Source: Massilia violaceinigra (GTDB lineage Bacteria; Pseudomonadota; Gammaproteobacteria; Burkholderiales; Burkholderiaceae_D). Taken from it: a stretch of 64,000 nucleotides of DNA. Under the pieces are notes generated by a model. It was not told the DNA's origin. It did no database searches and saw only the letters and a list, made by a program, of their open reading frames with translations. Both the position numbers and the translations under genes were made by a program. Where the stretch lies: the NCBI RefSeq assembly GCF_002752675.1, contig NZ_CP024608.1, positions 806,001-870,000 of the forward strand, read 5' to 3'. Shown here piece by piece: positions 7,804 to 15,826 of this stretch; within the stretch, counting starts at the first letter, position 1; each line of letters begins with the position of its first letter.

Positions 7804-10587
7804 ATGCCATACCGATCACTCCGCCAACGCGTCCATGCGCTGTCGACCCAATCCGCCGCCATTGCCGCTGTGCTGATGCTGGCCTGTGCTCCCCAGTCTG
7901 CTGTTGCTGCGGGGCCCTTTCCCGGCGCCGCCGACCGCTATCTTCCGCTGACCTTGAACGCCGGACCGGCGGCATCGTCGGTACCGCTGCGTACCGGCAT
8001 TCCCTTTCCCATCGGTACCTTGAAATCGGTCGCCAACCTGCGCCTGGACACTGGCGATGGCAGCAGGGAAGTTGATGCCCAGTTCGACGCGCTCGCCACC
8101 TGGCCGGACGGCTCGGTCAAGGTCGCCTTGTTGAACGTGGTCGCCGACGTCGGCAATGCCACCAGCTTTCGCGTCGCCTATGGCCCGGGCGTGAGTCGCA
8201 AGCCGCTGGCGCGTCCGCTGTCCGTTACCGGCGCCGCGGGCGCCGACCTCACGGTGGACACCGGCCCGCTGAAGTTCGTGCTCAACAGGCAGGGAATGAT
8301 CGGCGCCCTGTGGCGCGACGCGGATGGCAACGGCCGCTTCGACAGCGATGAACACGTCATCGATGGCGGCGACCTGGTCATGCTCAATGCCTTCGATAAC
8401 CGTGACTACACGGCGTCCGGTGCGCGCGATGCCGTTGTCAGCGTCGAGGAAATCGGTCCGGTGCGCGTGGTGCTGAAGGCCCAGGGATCGCTGACGGACG
8501 CCAGCGGCACGGTCCTGATGAAATACCTGGTGCGCTATTACGCCAGCCGCGGATCCGACAAGGTCGACATCGAAACCACGGTCATCGACGACCGCCTCGA
8601 ACCGAACGTCGAGCTGCGCGCACCGGCCCTGGCGATCGCGGCGAAAGCGCTGCGCATGCGCTGGAACTACCGCTCTGACAGCGCCGCCGGCTACCGTTTC
8701 GGCGGCGACAATGGCAGCGTCTATGCGGGCACGGTGCGTGGCGAACACTATCTTTCGCAAGCCGGCAAGTTCACCGCAAGGACCGATGCCACAAGCGAAC
8801 TGAAAAATTCCTACGAATTCGGCTACAGCGGCGTCGGTAGCGGGTCGAAGGCGCCCGGCTGGGTCGCCGTCGATACCGGCAAACGCCACATGATGCTCAT
8901 GGTCCGGGACTTCTGGCAGCAGTTTCCGAATGAACTCAACATCAACGGCAACGTGATCACTGCCGCCTTGTTCCCCGAACGCTCGGTCGGCGCAGCGGCC
9001 GACCTGGCCATGCCGGCCCAGTCCGGGGACGTCTACAAGCGTCCGAACACCTTGTATTTCCACCGCCAGGGCGGCGCCAAGACCTACCAGCTGCGCCTGG
9101 CGTTCGGCGATGCCGCCGCAGCGAGCACGGTACTGGCCAGCATGAACGACAGCTACCAGCGCCACAGCATCGACCTGCTGGCCGAGCGCGCGTGGTACGC
9201 GCAATCGCGTGTCTTCGGCGAGATTGACGTCGGCTCGCCGTCCACTGCCACGACCGGCTACGACGCCAGCCTGATGCGCGATATCTACCTGCCGAGTTTT
9301 AATCATCCGCCCGAAGCCGGCAAGGTCGGTAACAGTTATGGCTGGCATGATTTCGGCGCCCGACGGCGTCCGGGTTGGACCCGCGTGGAAAACGGCGTGC
9401 GCATTCCGGGGTTTTACAACGATACGCATGTCGGCTCGAACAACTTCTTCAAACAATTCCTGCGCACGGGCGACCAGCGCTGGTTCGGCATGGCCGATAT
9501 CGCGACCCGCAATTTCATGGACATCGGCGTGCATCACGGCCCGCGTTCAGGCTATTGGAACGGCCATATGGGCGGCCGGCAGCAACCGGCCGGCGAGCTC
9601 AATTCCGAAATGCACGATACTGCGGACACGGACGGCCGCAGCCTGCACTGGGGGCATGCCCACGTCAGCGGCCTGAGCGATCTGTACTTGCTCACTGGCG
9701 ACAAGCGTGCACGCGACGTGCTGGAAGAAATCGCCGGGTGGTGGAAGGCGGTCACGCCGCATTTCTTCAAGCTGCCCTTCAGCGCCGGCAGCGAATACAG
9801 CCTGCCCGGCAAGGCCGGCAACTACAAGCCCGCGCTGTACCGCGAAGCGGAGCGCGATTTCGGCTGGCCGCTGTACGTGATGAACGAATACGTGCGCGTT
9901 ACCGGCAACAGCGACTGCCATCGCAGCGTCTCGGCCCATCTTGCCAATTATCTGGTTCAGTGGTGGCAGACGCCCTTGTGGAACATCGGCTTCAATCCCG
10001 CGACAGGCGTTGCCTCGAACGCGGTGATCGGCCTGAACGATGCCCGCAACGGCACCGGTTACTGGACGATGAGCAAAATGGACAATCACGAAGGCTCGAT
10101 CGCCACCGGCACCAATCCGTGGATGGCGGGCGCACTGATCAGCAGCGTGATCCAGTTCTACGAACAGGACAAGCAGTTCGCCGCAGTGGGCAAAGCATCG
10201 GGCGTACGTCACGACCAGCTGAAGGATATGCTGTTCCAGGGCATGAACTATGTCGTCAAGCACGGTTACGACAAGACCAACCAAGCCTTCTACTATTCCG
10301 AGATGCGGCGCGTTCCACGCAGCGGCGGCGCCGACCACGACCACCATATCGTGTACGGGCTGGCGTATCTGGACAGGCTGTACAAACAGGAGCTGGCCGC
10401 AGGGCGTATCGCCCATCCGCAGTGGTACGACACCCAGCCGCTGTGGGGCACCATGGCCACGCGTACCTACCAGCAGCTCAAGAACAAGCCGGCCGGGAAG
10501 GGCAGCCAGTCCTCGGGATTCTACGGCTATGAGATGATTTATCCGGTGGACTTCTTTCAAATCATGGGAGCCAGCGCCGTACGGTAA
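7804..10587 (+). CDS. Secreted exo-rhamnogalacturonan-lyase-like protein (RIFT-barrel type)
   Basis: A 927-aa protein with a signal peptide (AAIAAVLMLACAPQSAVAAG, residues about 18-37). The N-terminal domain reads PLRTGIPFPIGTLKSVANLR, then a D/E-rich strand and ALATWPDGSVKVALLNVVAD. That is the GxPFPxGxL...WPDGS pattern of the PcRGLX-type exo-rhamnogalacturonan lyase N-terminal domain. The C-terminal half (from about residue 480) is rich in Trp, Tyr, Gly and His, with RSGYWNGHMGGRQ and a helical-toroid look, as in polysaccharide lyases. Likely role: periplasmic or secreted attack on plant cell-wall or other acidic polysaccharide. ATG 7804 has GGAGG 5 nt upstream; the longer frame from 7516 is untranslated leader. 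No sugar transporter or regulator is adjacent. Confidence 0.6.
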   Translation: MPYRSLRQRVHALSTQSAAIAAVLMLACAPQSAVAAGPFPGAADRYLPLTLNAGPAASSVPLRTGIPFPIGTLKSVANLRLDTGDGSREVDAQFDALATWPDGSVKVALLNVVADVGNATSFRVAYGPGVSRKPLARPLSVTGAAGADLTVDTGPLKFVLNRQGMIGALWRDADGNGRFDSDEHVIDGGDLVMLNAFDNRDYTASGARDAVVSVEEIGPVRVVLKAQGSLTDASGTVLMKYLVRYYASRGSDKVDIETTVIDDRLEPNVELRAPALAIAAKALRMRWNYRSDSAAGYRFGGDNGSVYAGTVRGEHYLSQAGKFTARTDATSELKNSYEFGYSGVGSGSKAPGWVAVDTGKRHMMLMVRDFWQQFPNELNINGNVITAALFPERSVGAAADLAMPAQSGDVYKRPNTLYFHRQGGAKTYQLRLAFGDAAAASTVLASMNDSYQRHSIDLLAERAWYAQSRVFGEIDVGSPSTATTGYDASLMRDIYLPSFNHPPEAGKVGNSYGWHDFGARRRPGWTRVENGVRIPGFYNDTHVGSNNFFKQFLRTGDQRWFGMADIATRNFMDIGVHHGPRSGYWNGHMGGRQQPAGELNSEMHDTADTDGRSLHWGHAHVSGLSDLYLLTGDKRARDVLEEIAGWWKAVTPHFFKLPFSAGSEYSLPGKAGNYKPALYREAERDFGWPLYVMNEYVRVTGNSDCHRSVSAHLANYLVQWWQTPLWNIGFNPATGVASNAVIGLNDARNGTGYWTMSKMDNHEGSIATGTNPWMAGALISSVIQFYEQDKQFAAVGKASGVRHDQLKDMLFQGMNYVVKHGYDKTNQAFYYSEMRRVPRSGGADHDHHIVYGLAYLDRLYKQELAAGRIAHPQWYDTQPLWGTMATRTYQQLKNKPAGKGSQSSGFYGYEMIYPVDFFQIMGASAVR

Positions 10588-10710
10588 GCTCTCGCTAGAC
10601 CGGCTTGCCTTCTCCATCAACCCAATGCTAAGGTGCGCCGTATTGTTCCAATAACACTCACAAAGTAACGGCCTACTTTTACGCGTGAAACATTCCACAG
10701 GACGCATGTC

Positions 10711-11256
10711 ATGTATCAGCTCGCACTGCATCAGAAAGAACGCAATCTCGTCTCGGTCGATCGCAGTGGGATTGATGATCAAGCCATTCAAGGTTTTGTT
10801 CTCGGATCATCGGACGATCTGCTGCTGCTTCAATACGTCTACGACTTCAATCTTGATGGATTGATGGTGTTCAGAATCGCCGACATTACGGGCGTCGAGT
10901 GCTCCGGCACATGCAAGTTCCAACGCGAGCTGCTTGCACACGAAGGGTTGGTAGAGCAGGTGCCGTTCGATCTTCGCCTTGATCTGCGCAACTGGAAAAC
11001 GCTGATTACGCAATTGTCCGCTATGTATCCGCTAATGATTCTCGAGTGCGAAACGTTGGATGATCCGGACTTCGTGATCGGCTCAGTCGACGAGATCAGG
11101 TCAATGGAAGTCGCGATGCAGTGGTTTTCGGGAACCGGTCGTTGGGACGACGAGTTGGCAACGTTGACGTTCGGCGATATCACCTCGTGTCAGGTCGAGA
11201 CAAATTACACCAAATTTTATCAACGCTATTTCGAGCGCACTGCGAACTGCCCATGA
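10711..11256 (+). CDS. Hypothetical cytoplasmic protein
   Basis: A 181-residue acidic protein with no signal peptide or membrane segment and no recognised domain. The pattern of alternating beta strands (LLLLQYVYDFNLDGLMVFRI, LMILECETLDDPDFVIGSVD, SMEVAMQWFSGTGRWDDELA) resembles small immunity-type or DUF proteins. Its stop overlaps the ATG of the next gene (ATGA at 11253-11256), so the two are coupled. Function unknown. Confidence 0.7.
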   Translation: MYQLALHQKERNLVSVDRSGIDDQAIQGFVLGSSDDLLLLQYVYDFNLDGLMVFRIADITGVECSGTCKFQRELLAHEGLVEQVPFDLRLDLRNWKTLITQLSAMYPLMILECETLDDPDFVIGSVDEIRSMEVAMQWFSGTGRWDDELATLTFGDITSCQVETNYTKFYQRYFERTANCP

Positions 11257-11675
11257 CCGTGTTTCGCTTTCGCCTCCTGTTGTCCCTGTATATCGTCTTC
11301 GTGCTCGGAGAATTTGTCGCCGCCTGGTTTTTCGCTGACCTTGTGCCTCCCGCGCTAGCGGCGGTAGCTGACAGCGACCCGGAGAGCTGGTTCATTTCCA
11401 ATCTGCCGCTCGCCTTTACGATATTCGTCCCTCTTTCCACCGCATATCTCGCAGGACTGGTCGGCATGTTCATGCTCAAGGCCTGGGGCCGCAGCTTCTC
11501 GTTATACGTGACGCTCGCTGGACTGGCCCTCACGCCCTTTATGGGAGCGACAGTGTCGTCGTGGCTCGATAATGTATTGTTGGAAGTATGCGCCATGCTG
11601 TGGGGAGCGGTGTTGGCGCTGGCGTATTACTCGCCGGTGAGCCGCGAATTTTCCAGACCACCGGAAGCACGGTGA
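11253..11675 (+). CDS. Small integral membrane protein
   Basis: 140 residues with four predicted transmembrane helices: LLLSLYIVFVLGEFVAAWFF, a segment around LAFTIFVPLSTAYLAGLVGMF, LYVTLAGLALTPFMGATV and VCAMLWGAVLALAYY. No family is recognised. It overlaps the preceding gene by 4 nt, so the two probably form a bicistronic unit. A longer frame begins at 11121, but the ATG coupled to the upstream stop is the natural start. Confidence 0.72.
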   Translation: MTVFRFRLLLSLYIVFVLGEFVAAWFFADLVPPALAAVADSDPESWFISNLPLAFTIFVPLSTAYLAGLVGMFMLKAWGRSFSLYVTLAGLALTPFMGATVSSWLDNVLLEVCAMLWGAVLALAYYSPVSREFSRPPEAR

Positions 11676-11728
11676 CGCTGCGCCCGCCGACATCGTTTAT
11701 TACCGTAACGCCTCACTGAATCGTCGCC

Positions 11729-12124
11729 ATGCCCCGTTTCGCCCGCCTCGCTCACTATCTGCTGATCGCCGTCTTCCTGTACGCCGCCGTGCGCTCGGTG
11801 CAGCGCTATCTCGATGACAAATCCAGCTTTTACGTGGAACTGATGTTATTGCTATTTCTCTGCGCCGGCATTGTCGGCCTTTACCGCCGCGTTGCCTGGG
11901 GACGTTTTTTCGCCTCATGTTTCAGCGTGGCGATTGCCTTCGCCGGCCCCCTCTCGATCATCGCGCTCGATGGCCCGCTGCCCCACGCGCCAGTCCTGCA
12001 CGCGCTCCTCGGCGTCTCCACCTGGCTTACCTGGGCTTACATCGTTATCACAGCCACGCTCACGCTCTTGCCCTCAGTGCTGATCGGCATACGGCGCGAC
12101 TGGTTCCGGGAGGTATGGTGGTAG
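11729..12124 (+). CDS. Small integral membrane protein
   Basis: 131 residues with four hydrophobic segments: HYLLIAVFLYAAVRSV, YVELMLLLFLCAGIVGLY, FSVAIAFAGPLSIIAL and STWLTWAYIVITATLTLLPS. It has no recognised family and is similar in size and layout to the gene just upstream, suggesting distant duplicates. It is followed 43 nt later by the alpha/beta hydrolase. Confidence 0.7.
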   Translation: MPRFARLAHYLLIAVFLYAAVRSVQRYLDDKSSFYVELMLLLFLCAGIVGLYRRVAWGRFFASCFSVAIAFAGPLSIIALDGPLPHAPVLHALLGVSTWLTWAYIVITATLTLLPSVLIGIRRDWFREVWW

Positions 12125-12167
12125 CCATCATGCGGTCCACTCGCCGGCATCTGCAACAAAGGCCACC

Positions 12168-12842
12168 ATGTCCACACCAAAAAAACTGATTTTCCTTCCC
12201 GGCGCCGGCGGCAATCCTGCCTTCTGGCAGCCGGCGTCCGATTTGCTGGCGCATCCGGCATCGCGCTGCCTGCTGGGCTGGCCCGGTTTTGGCGTGGCGC
12301 CGGCCGATCCCGGTATCGAAGGAATGGACGGGCTGGTCGCGCTGGTGCTCGATCAGATCGACCGTCCCTGCGCCCTGATCGCCCAGTCGATGGGCGGCGT
12401 CGTCGCCGTCCTGGCGGCCCTGAAGCGGCCGGATCTGGTCAGCCATCTGGTGCTGGCCGTCACGTCCGGCGGTGTCGACATGGCCGACCTGCGTGCGGAG
12501 GATTGGCGCAGCGCCTTCCTTGCGGCCAACCCGACTGTGCCGCGCTGGCTGACCGATTATCGGAGCGACCTCAGCGACGCCATCAAAACGCTGCGTGCGC
12601 CCACCTTGCTGCTGTGGGGCGACGCCGATACGATCAGTCCGGTGGCGGTCGGCGTCCGCCTGCACGGCTTGCTTCCTGAAAGCAGTCTGCACGTCATCGC
12701 TGGCGGCGGCCATGATCTGGCCAATCGGCTTGCCGCCACCGTCGCGCCGCTGATCGACGCGCATCTGGTATCGGCCAACAACGGTGCGCCTGGCGTGGTC
12801 AATCGGGAATGCCCAGCAAGCGCTGCTTCAACGCAGGGTTGA
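12168..12842 (+). CDS. Alpha/beta hydrolase
   Basis: 224 residues of alpha/beta-hydrolase fold: oxyanion strand LIFLPGAGGN, nucleophile elbow AQSMGGV with Ser74, acid loop LLLWGDADTISP and catalytic His182 in GGGHDLAN. It is a small, lid-poor cytoplasmic enzyme; substrate unknown (ester or thioester likely). Its last 44 bases overlap, tail to tail, the 3' end of the minus-strand chalcone-isomerase-like gene, so the C-terminus (VVNRECPASAASTQG) is encoded antisense to that gene. Confidence 0.85.
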   Translation: MSTPKKLIFLPGAGGNPAFWQPASDLLAHPASRCLLGWPGFGVAPADPGIEGMDGLVALVLDQIDRPCALIAQSMGGVVAVLAALKRPDLVSHLVLAVTSGGVDMADLRAEDWRSAFLAANPTVPRWLTDYRSDLSDAIKTLRAPTLLLWGDADTISPVAVGVRLHGLLPESSLHVIAGGGHDLANRLAATVAPLIDAHLVSANNGAPGVVNRECPASAASTQG

Positions 12843-13365
12843 CGGGCGCCGATCCCAGCCACACCCGCAGTAACTGTGCGGGAAATACGTCATCTTCGAT
12901 ACACCCGCGCACCACGCCATTGACGGTGAAGTGCACGCCGCCGGCACGCCAGTCAAAACGCAGAACGTCGCCACGGGCGAGCGGCGTGCCGCTGCCCAGC
13001 ATGGCATCGATGGCGGCAATATGCGGCTGCGCCTGGCGAAATTCGTCGGCGCTGGTGTTGGCGCGCAGGCCTGCGCGCAGCCGCTCGGCAATCAGCGCGC
13101 CGCTCAGGCCAAAAAACCGGATGCGCATGACCAGCGACTTGTCGCCAGCGGAGGCCAGAATGGATGCGGCGTCCGTTTGTTTGGCCGGCAGATGCAGTTC
13201 GGCCGCATACAGGTCGACGAACGCCTTGCTGCTCACGCCCGCGCCATTGAGCACCAGCGGCGGCGCTGGCCCATCCACGCCAGCGCATCCCGGCACCTGC
13301 GTTTGCGCCTGGACCGTGCCGCACAGCGTCCAGGCCAGGCATCCCAAAGCGACACGCATCCGCAT
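12799..13365 (-). CDS. Chalcone-isomerase-like secreted protein
   Basis: 188 residues with a signal peptide (MRMRVALGCLAWTLCGTVQA). The fold signature is of the bacterial chalcone-isomerase-like family: LNGAGVSSKAFVDLYAAELH (strand with Gly and Lys), MRIRFFGLSGALIAERLRAG and a late VNGVVRGCIEDDVFPAQLLR strand, close to G-xx-F-xx-LLxIWLG. Bacterial members are periplasmic and mostly of unknown activity, probably binding a lipid-like ligand. ATG 13365 has GGGAG upstream; the ORF extends further but those residues are non-coding. It begins 2 nt after the stop of the alpha/beta hydrolase gene at 13368, so it is the last gene of that operon. Confidence 0.8.
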   Translation of the reverse strand: MRMRVALGCLAWTLCGTVQAQTQVPGCAGVDGPAPPLVLNGAGVSSKAFVDLYAAELHLPAKQTDAASILASAGDKSLVMRIRFFGLSGALIAERLRAGLRANTSADEFRQAQPHIAAIDAMLGSGTPLARGDVLRFDWRAGGVHFTVNGVVRGCIEDDVFPAQLLRVWLGSAPVNPALKQRLLGIPD

Positions 13366-13367
13366 GG

Positions 13368-14552
13368 TCAGGCTCCCGCCGGTTCGACTTCGCGCGCGGC
13401 CAGCGCTTCGTCGAAGAACGCTGCCGTGTCGGCCCGCACTTGCGCCGCCTGGCCGGTGCAGCAATGGTCGCCCGTGGGATGCACCAGCAGGGAATGGCGC
13501 ACGCCCGGATGCAGTTCATCGAGCCGGTCGAGCAGCCACTGCTTGTCGCTGGTCTTGACCAGCGGGTCCTTGTCGCCATGGACGATGCGTACCGGGCAGC
13601 TCACTTCCCTGAGCAGGTCGATGCTGTCGATGGCGAACGCGGTGTTGTTCTCCACGTGCTGGCTGGCCACGGGGCCCAGCACCTGGAACGATTTACTCTT
13701 CAGGAAGAAGGGAATCTTCATGAAGGTGCTCGCGTTGATTGGCCCGCCCAGATCGAGCACACCCTTGATGCGCTTGTCGCTGGCGGCCAGCTTGATGGCC
13801 CAGGTGCCGCCCCAGCTGATGCCGATCACGCCCACCCGCTGGCTGTCGCAGTCATGCTGCGCGCACAGCACGTCGATGGCGGCGCTGGTGAAGTCGTTGA
13901 AGTCCTCTGGCCACACGATCTCGTCGCAGAACAGGGCCTCGCCCTGGCCCGGACCGTCGAAGCAGAACACGGCATAGCCCCGTTCCTGCAGCGCGTTTTC
14001 GGTCGTCAGGTGCTCTTCCTTGGTGTCGTCCATGCCGTGAATGATCACTACCAGCGGGAACGGCCCGCTGCCGCTTTTGGGCAGATGCAGGTTGCCCCAG
14101 CAGGTCGCGCCCTTCCACGGCACGCCAACGCGCCGGTAGGACGCGCCGTGGGCCTGCTGTTCGGCGGCGATGTAATAGTCGCGCGAGAGGCGGTAGCAAT
14201 AGCGCTTCTGAACGGTCAGCCCCAGGCAGCCCCACTGGCCCATGTGGCACAGGTAGGACAGGCGCCGCAGGGCGGTGATCCGCTCGCCCTGGGTACCGCT
14301 GGCCATGATGGCCTGCAGCTTGGCCTGCTCTTCGCCGATGATCTTGATGACCGCGTCAGGCCAGTCGTTGATGGTGTTGATACTGCCCAGGAATTTGCTG
14401 ATGGTCTCCTCGCCGATCAGCGAGGCGCGCCAGCGGTTCCAGAACGGCAGCATGATGTTCTTGACGCCGACAATGGCCGACAAGCCCCGTACGGCCTTGC
14501 TCGCGACCCGGTCCATCAGCGAGTAGTATTCGCTGTTCTCAATGTTCGCCAT
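13368..14552 (-). CDS. Alpha/beta hydrolase of the FrsA/DHPON-hydrolase type
   Basis: 394 residues: an N-terminal helical cap (about 1-140) and a catalytic alpha/beta domain with VVIIHGMDDTKEE (oxyanion loop), FDGPGQGEA, nucleophile elbow GISWGG at about residue 245, acid loop VHGDKDPLV and late His in HPTGDHCC. The cap-first layout and FDGPGQGES-like motif resemble 2,6-dihydropseudooxynicotine hydrolase and FrsA-like esterases. In the cluster it may release or cleave a C-C or ester-bound acyl product. It overlaps the PP-loop gene by 14 nt upstream and leads into the chalcone-isomerase-like gene. AAGGTG ribosome site before ATG 14552. Confidence 0.83.
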   Translation of the reverse strand: MANIENSEYYSLMDRVASKAVRGLSAIVGVKNIMLPFWNRWRASLIGEETISKFLGSINTINDWPDAVIKIIGEEQAKLQAIMASGTQGERITALRRLSYLCHMGQWGCLGLTVQKRYCYRLSRDYYIAAEQQAHGASYRRVGVPWKGATCWGNLHLPKSGSGPFPLVVIIHGMDDTKEEHLTTENALQERGYAVFCFDGPGQGEALFCDEIVWPEDFNDFTSAAIDVLCAQHDCDSQRVGVIGISWGGTWAIKLAASDKRIKGVLDLGGPINASTFMKIPFFLKSKSFQVLGPVASQHVENNTAFAIDSIDLLREVSCPVRIVHGDKDPLVKTSDKQWLLDRLDELHPGVRHSLLVHPTGDHCCTGQAAQVRADTAAFFDEALAAREVEPAGA

Positions 14553-15762
14553 GGTTTTTCACCTTCTTGATGTCAAATTCGCTCATTTCGGATTCGCTCA
14601 GGCCGATCAGTGTGGCGCCCAGGTAAACCGCGTCGTCGTCGAGGGCCGGCTCCAGTGTCGCCACCGCGGGCGGCGCGCTGTTGCCCATGCGCCGTTCGTG
14701 CGCCTCGATGACCTGGTACAGGTCGAAGCCGAAGCGGGTGCGCATGACCTTGCGGCCCAGTTCATTCATCATGCAGTTGGTGCTGCAGGCGCCCGTATTC
14801 TTCGGCATCTCCCAGCCCGCTTCCTCCAGCATCCGGATCTGGTCGTCGAATTCCGGCTTCTTGACGAATTCATAGAAAGGGATGAGCACCGTGTCGCAGG
14901 CGCCGTTGGCCAGGATGCCGGCCGCTTCGGGGTGGGTCTCTTGCGCATGGTTCCTGAACGGCGTGACGAACTTGCGCACCAGCGCGTCCAGGCGCGGCAA
15001 GCCCTGTCCGGCCAACGCCGGTTTGCCGTTCAGGTCGAGCCGGTTCTGCCCTTCCTGGGTGCCGATGAAGCACAGGGGGATATGATGGGTTTCGCAAAAG
15101 CGCGTCGAGGCGGCGGCAATGGCGGCAAAACACGGCATGCACGCCGAACCATAGGTCATCACCGCGCGCGTGAGCTCCACGTTCGCCGACGACTTTCCGA
15201 CCTTGAAGCCAGTCCGGAACAGGGTATCCATCGATGTGCGCTGCGGACGTTCGATCACCAGTGTGACGCCCAGCTTGTCGCACAGGCGCTGGGCATTGGC
15301 GATCGCCGTGGCCGACTGGTAGCCCTGGTCCAGCATCCAGGCGCATACCCGCAGGCCCCTTTCGGCCAGCTTGATGAGCATGTACGACGAATCCTTGCCG
15401 CCGCTATAGAGCACCAGCGCGTCGTAGTCCGACTCGGTGCGCCTGCGCGGCAGGCTCCCGACCAGGGTGGCCAGCACCTGCACCTTGGACGGGATCGCCA
15501 CCTTGGCCAGGTTGACCATGCGGGCCAGCGCGCGCTTGCCGTCGCTGCCTGTCTTATAGATGTTGAGCAGCATGTCGAGCACCCAGGTGTTATCGGCGCT
15601 GTCGCGGTAGGTGCCGGTGGCGGCCGTGGCCGGGTCGGCGCAATAGGAACACAGCTGCGCATGCTGCGCCAGCGCTTGCGGCGCGCCGACGGTGAAACGG
15701 TCATATTCGTGGGGCATGCCGCACTGGCTGCAGAATTGCTCGCTACGGTGGTTTGACGTCAT
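14539..15762 (-). CDS. PP-loop ATP pyrophosphatase, N-acetyl-sugar amidotransferase-like
   Basis: About 407 residues. The N-terminal zinc-type CSQCGMPHEYDRF...LCSYC resembles the CxxCVMP...GVCxxC head of WbpG-type amidotransferases. Then comes the PP-loop SGGKDSSYML in the ALVLYSGGKDSSYMLIKL strand-loop-helix, which binds and adenylates with ATP. A late GACSTNCMMNELGRKVMRTR provides two more cysteines. The family activates a carbonyl by AMP transfer and attacks it with ammonia or sulfur. I place the start at ATG 15762; an ATG at 15825, one nt after the upstream stop, would add 21 low-quality residues. The substrate is unknown; with the AAR-like and hydrolase neighbours it could modify a lipid or small metabolite. 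Confidence 0.72.
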   Translation of the reverse strand: MTSNHRSEQFCSQCGMPHEYDRFTVGAPQALAQHAQLCSYCADPATAATGTYRDSADNTWVLDMLLNIYKTGSDGKRALARMVNLAKVAIPSKVQVLATLVGSLPRRRTESDYDALVLYSGGKDSSYMLIKLAERGLRVCAWMLDQGYQSATAIANAQRLCDKLGVTLVIERPQRTSMDTLFRTGFKVGKSSANVELTRAVMTYGSACMPCFAAIAAASTRFCETHHIPLCFIGTQEGQNRLDLNGKPALAGQGLPRLDALVRKFVTPFRNHAQETHPEAAGILANGACDTVLIPFYEFVKKPEFDDQIRMLEEAGWEMPKNTGACSTNCMMNELGRKVMRTRFGFDLYQVIEAHERRMGNSAPPAVATLEPALDDDAVYLGATLIGLSESEMSEFDIKKVKNHGEH

Positions 15763-15826
15763 GGGGTGTTCCGCATCAATGGGGGAAGGGGCGGGGTGGG
15801 ACGGGCAAAGCGCCCGGGCCGTCATC

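Noticed and set aside
7816..9537. 573-codon minus-strand frame opposite the lyase-like gene
   Set aside because: Antisense shadow with no ribosome site or recognisable domain.
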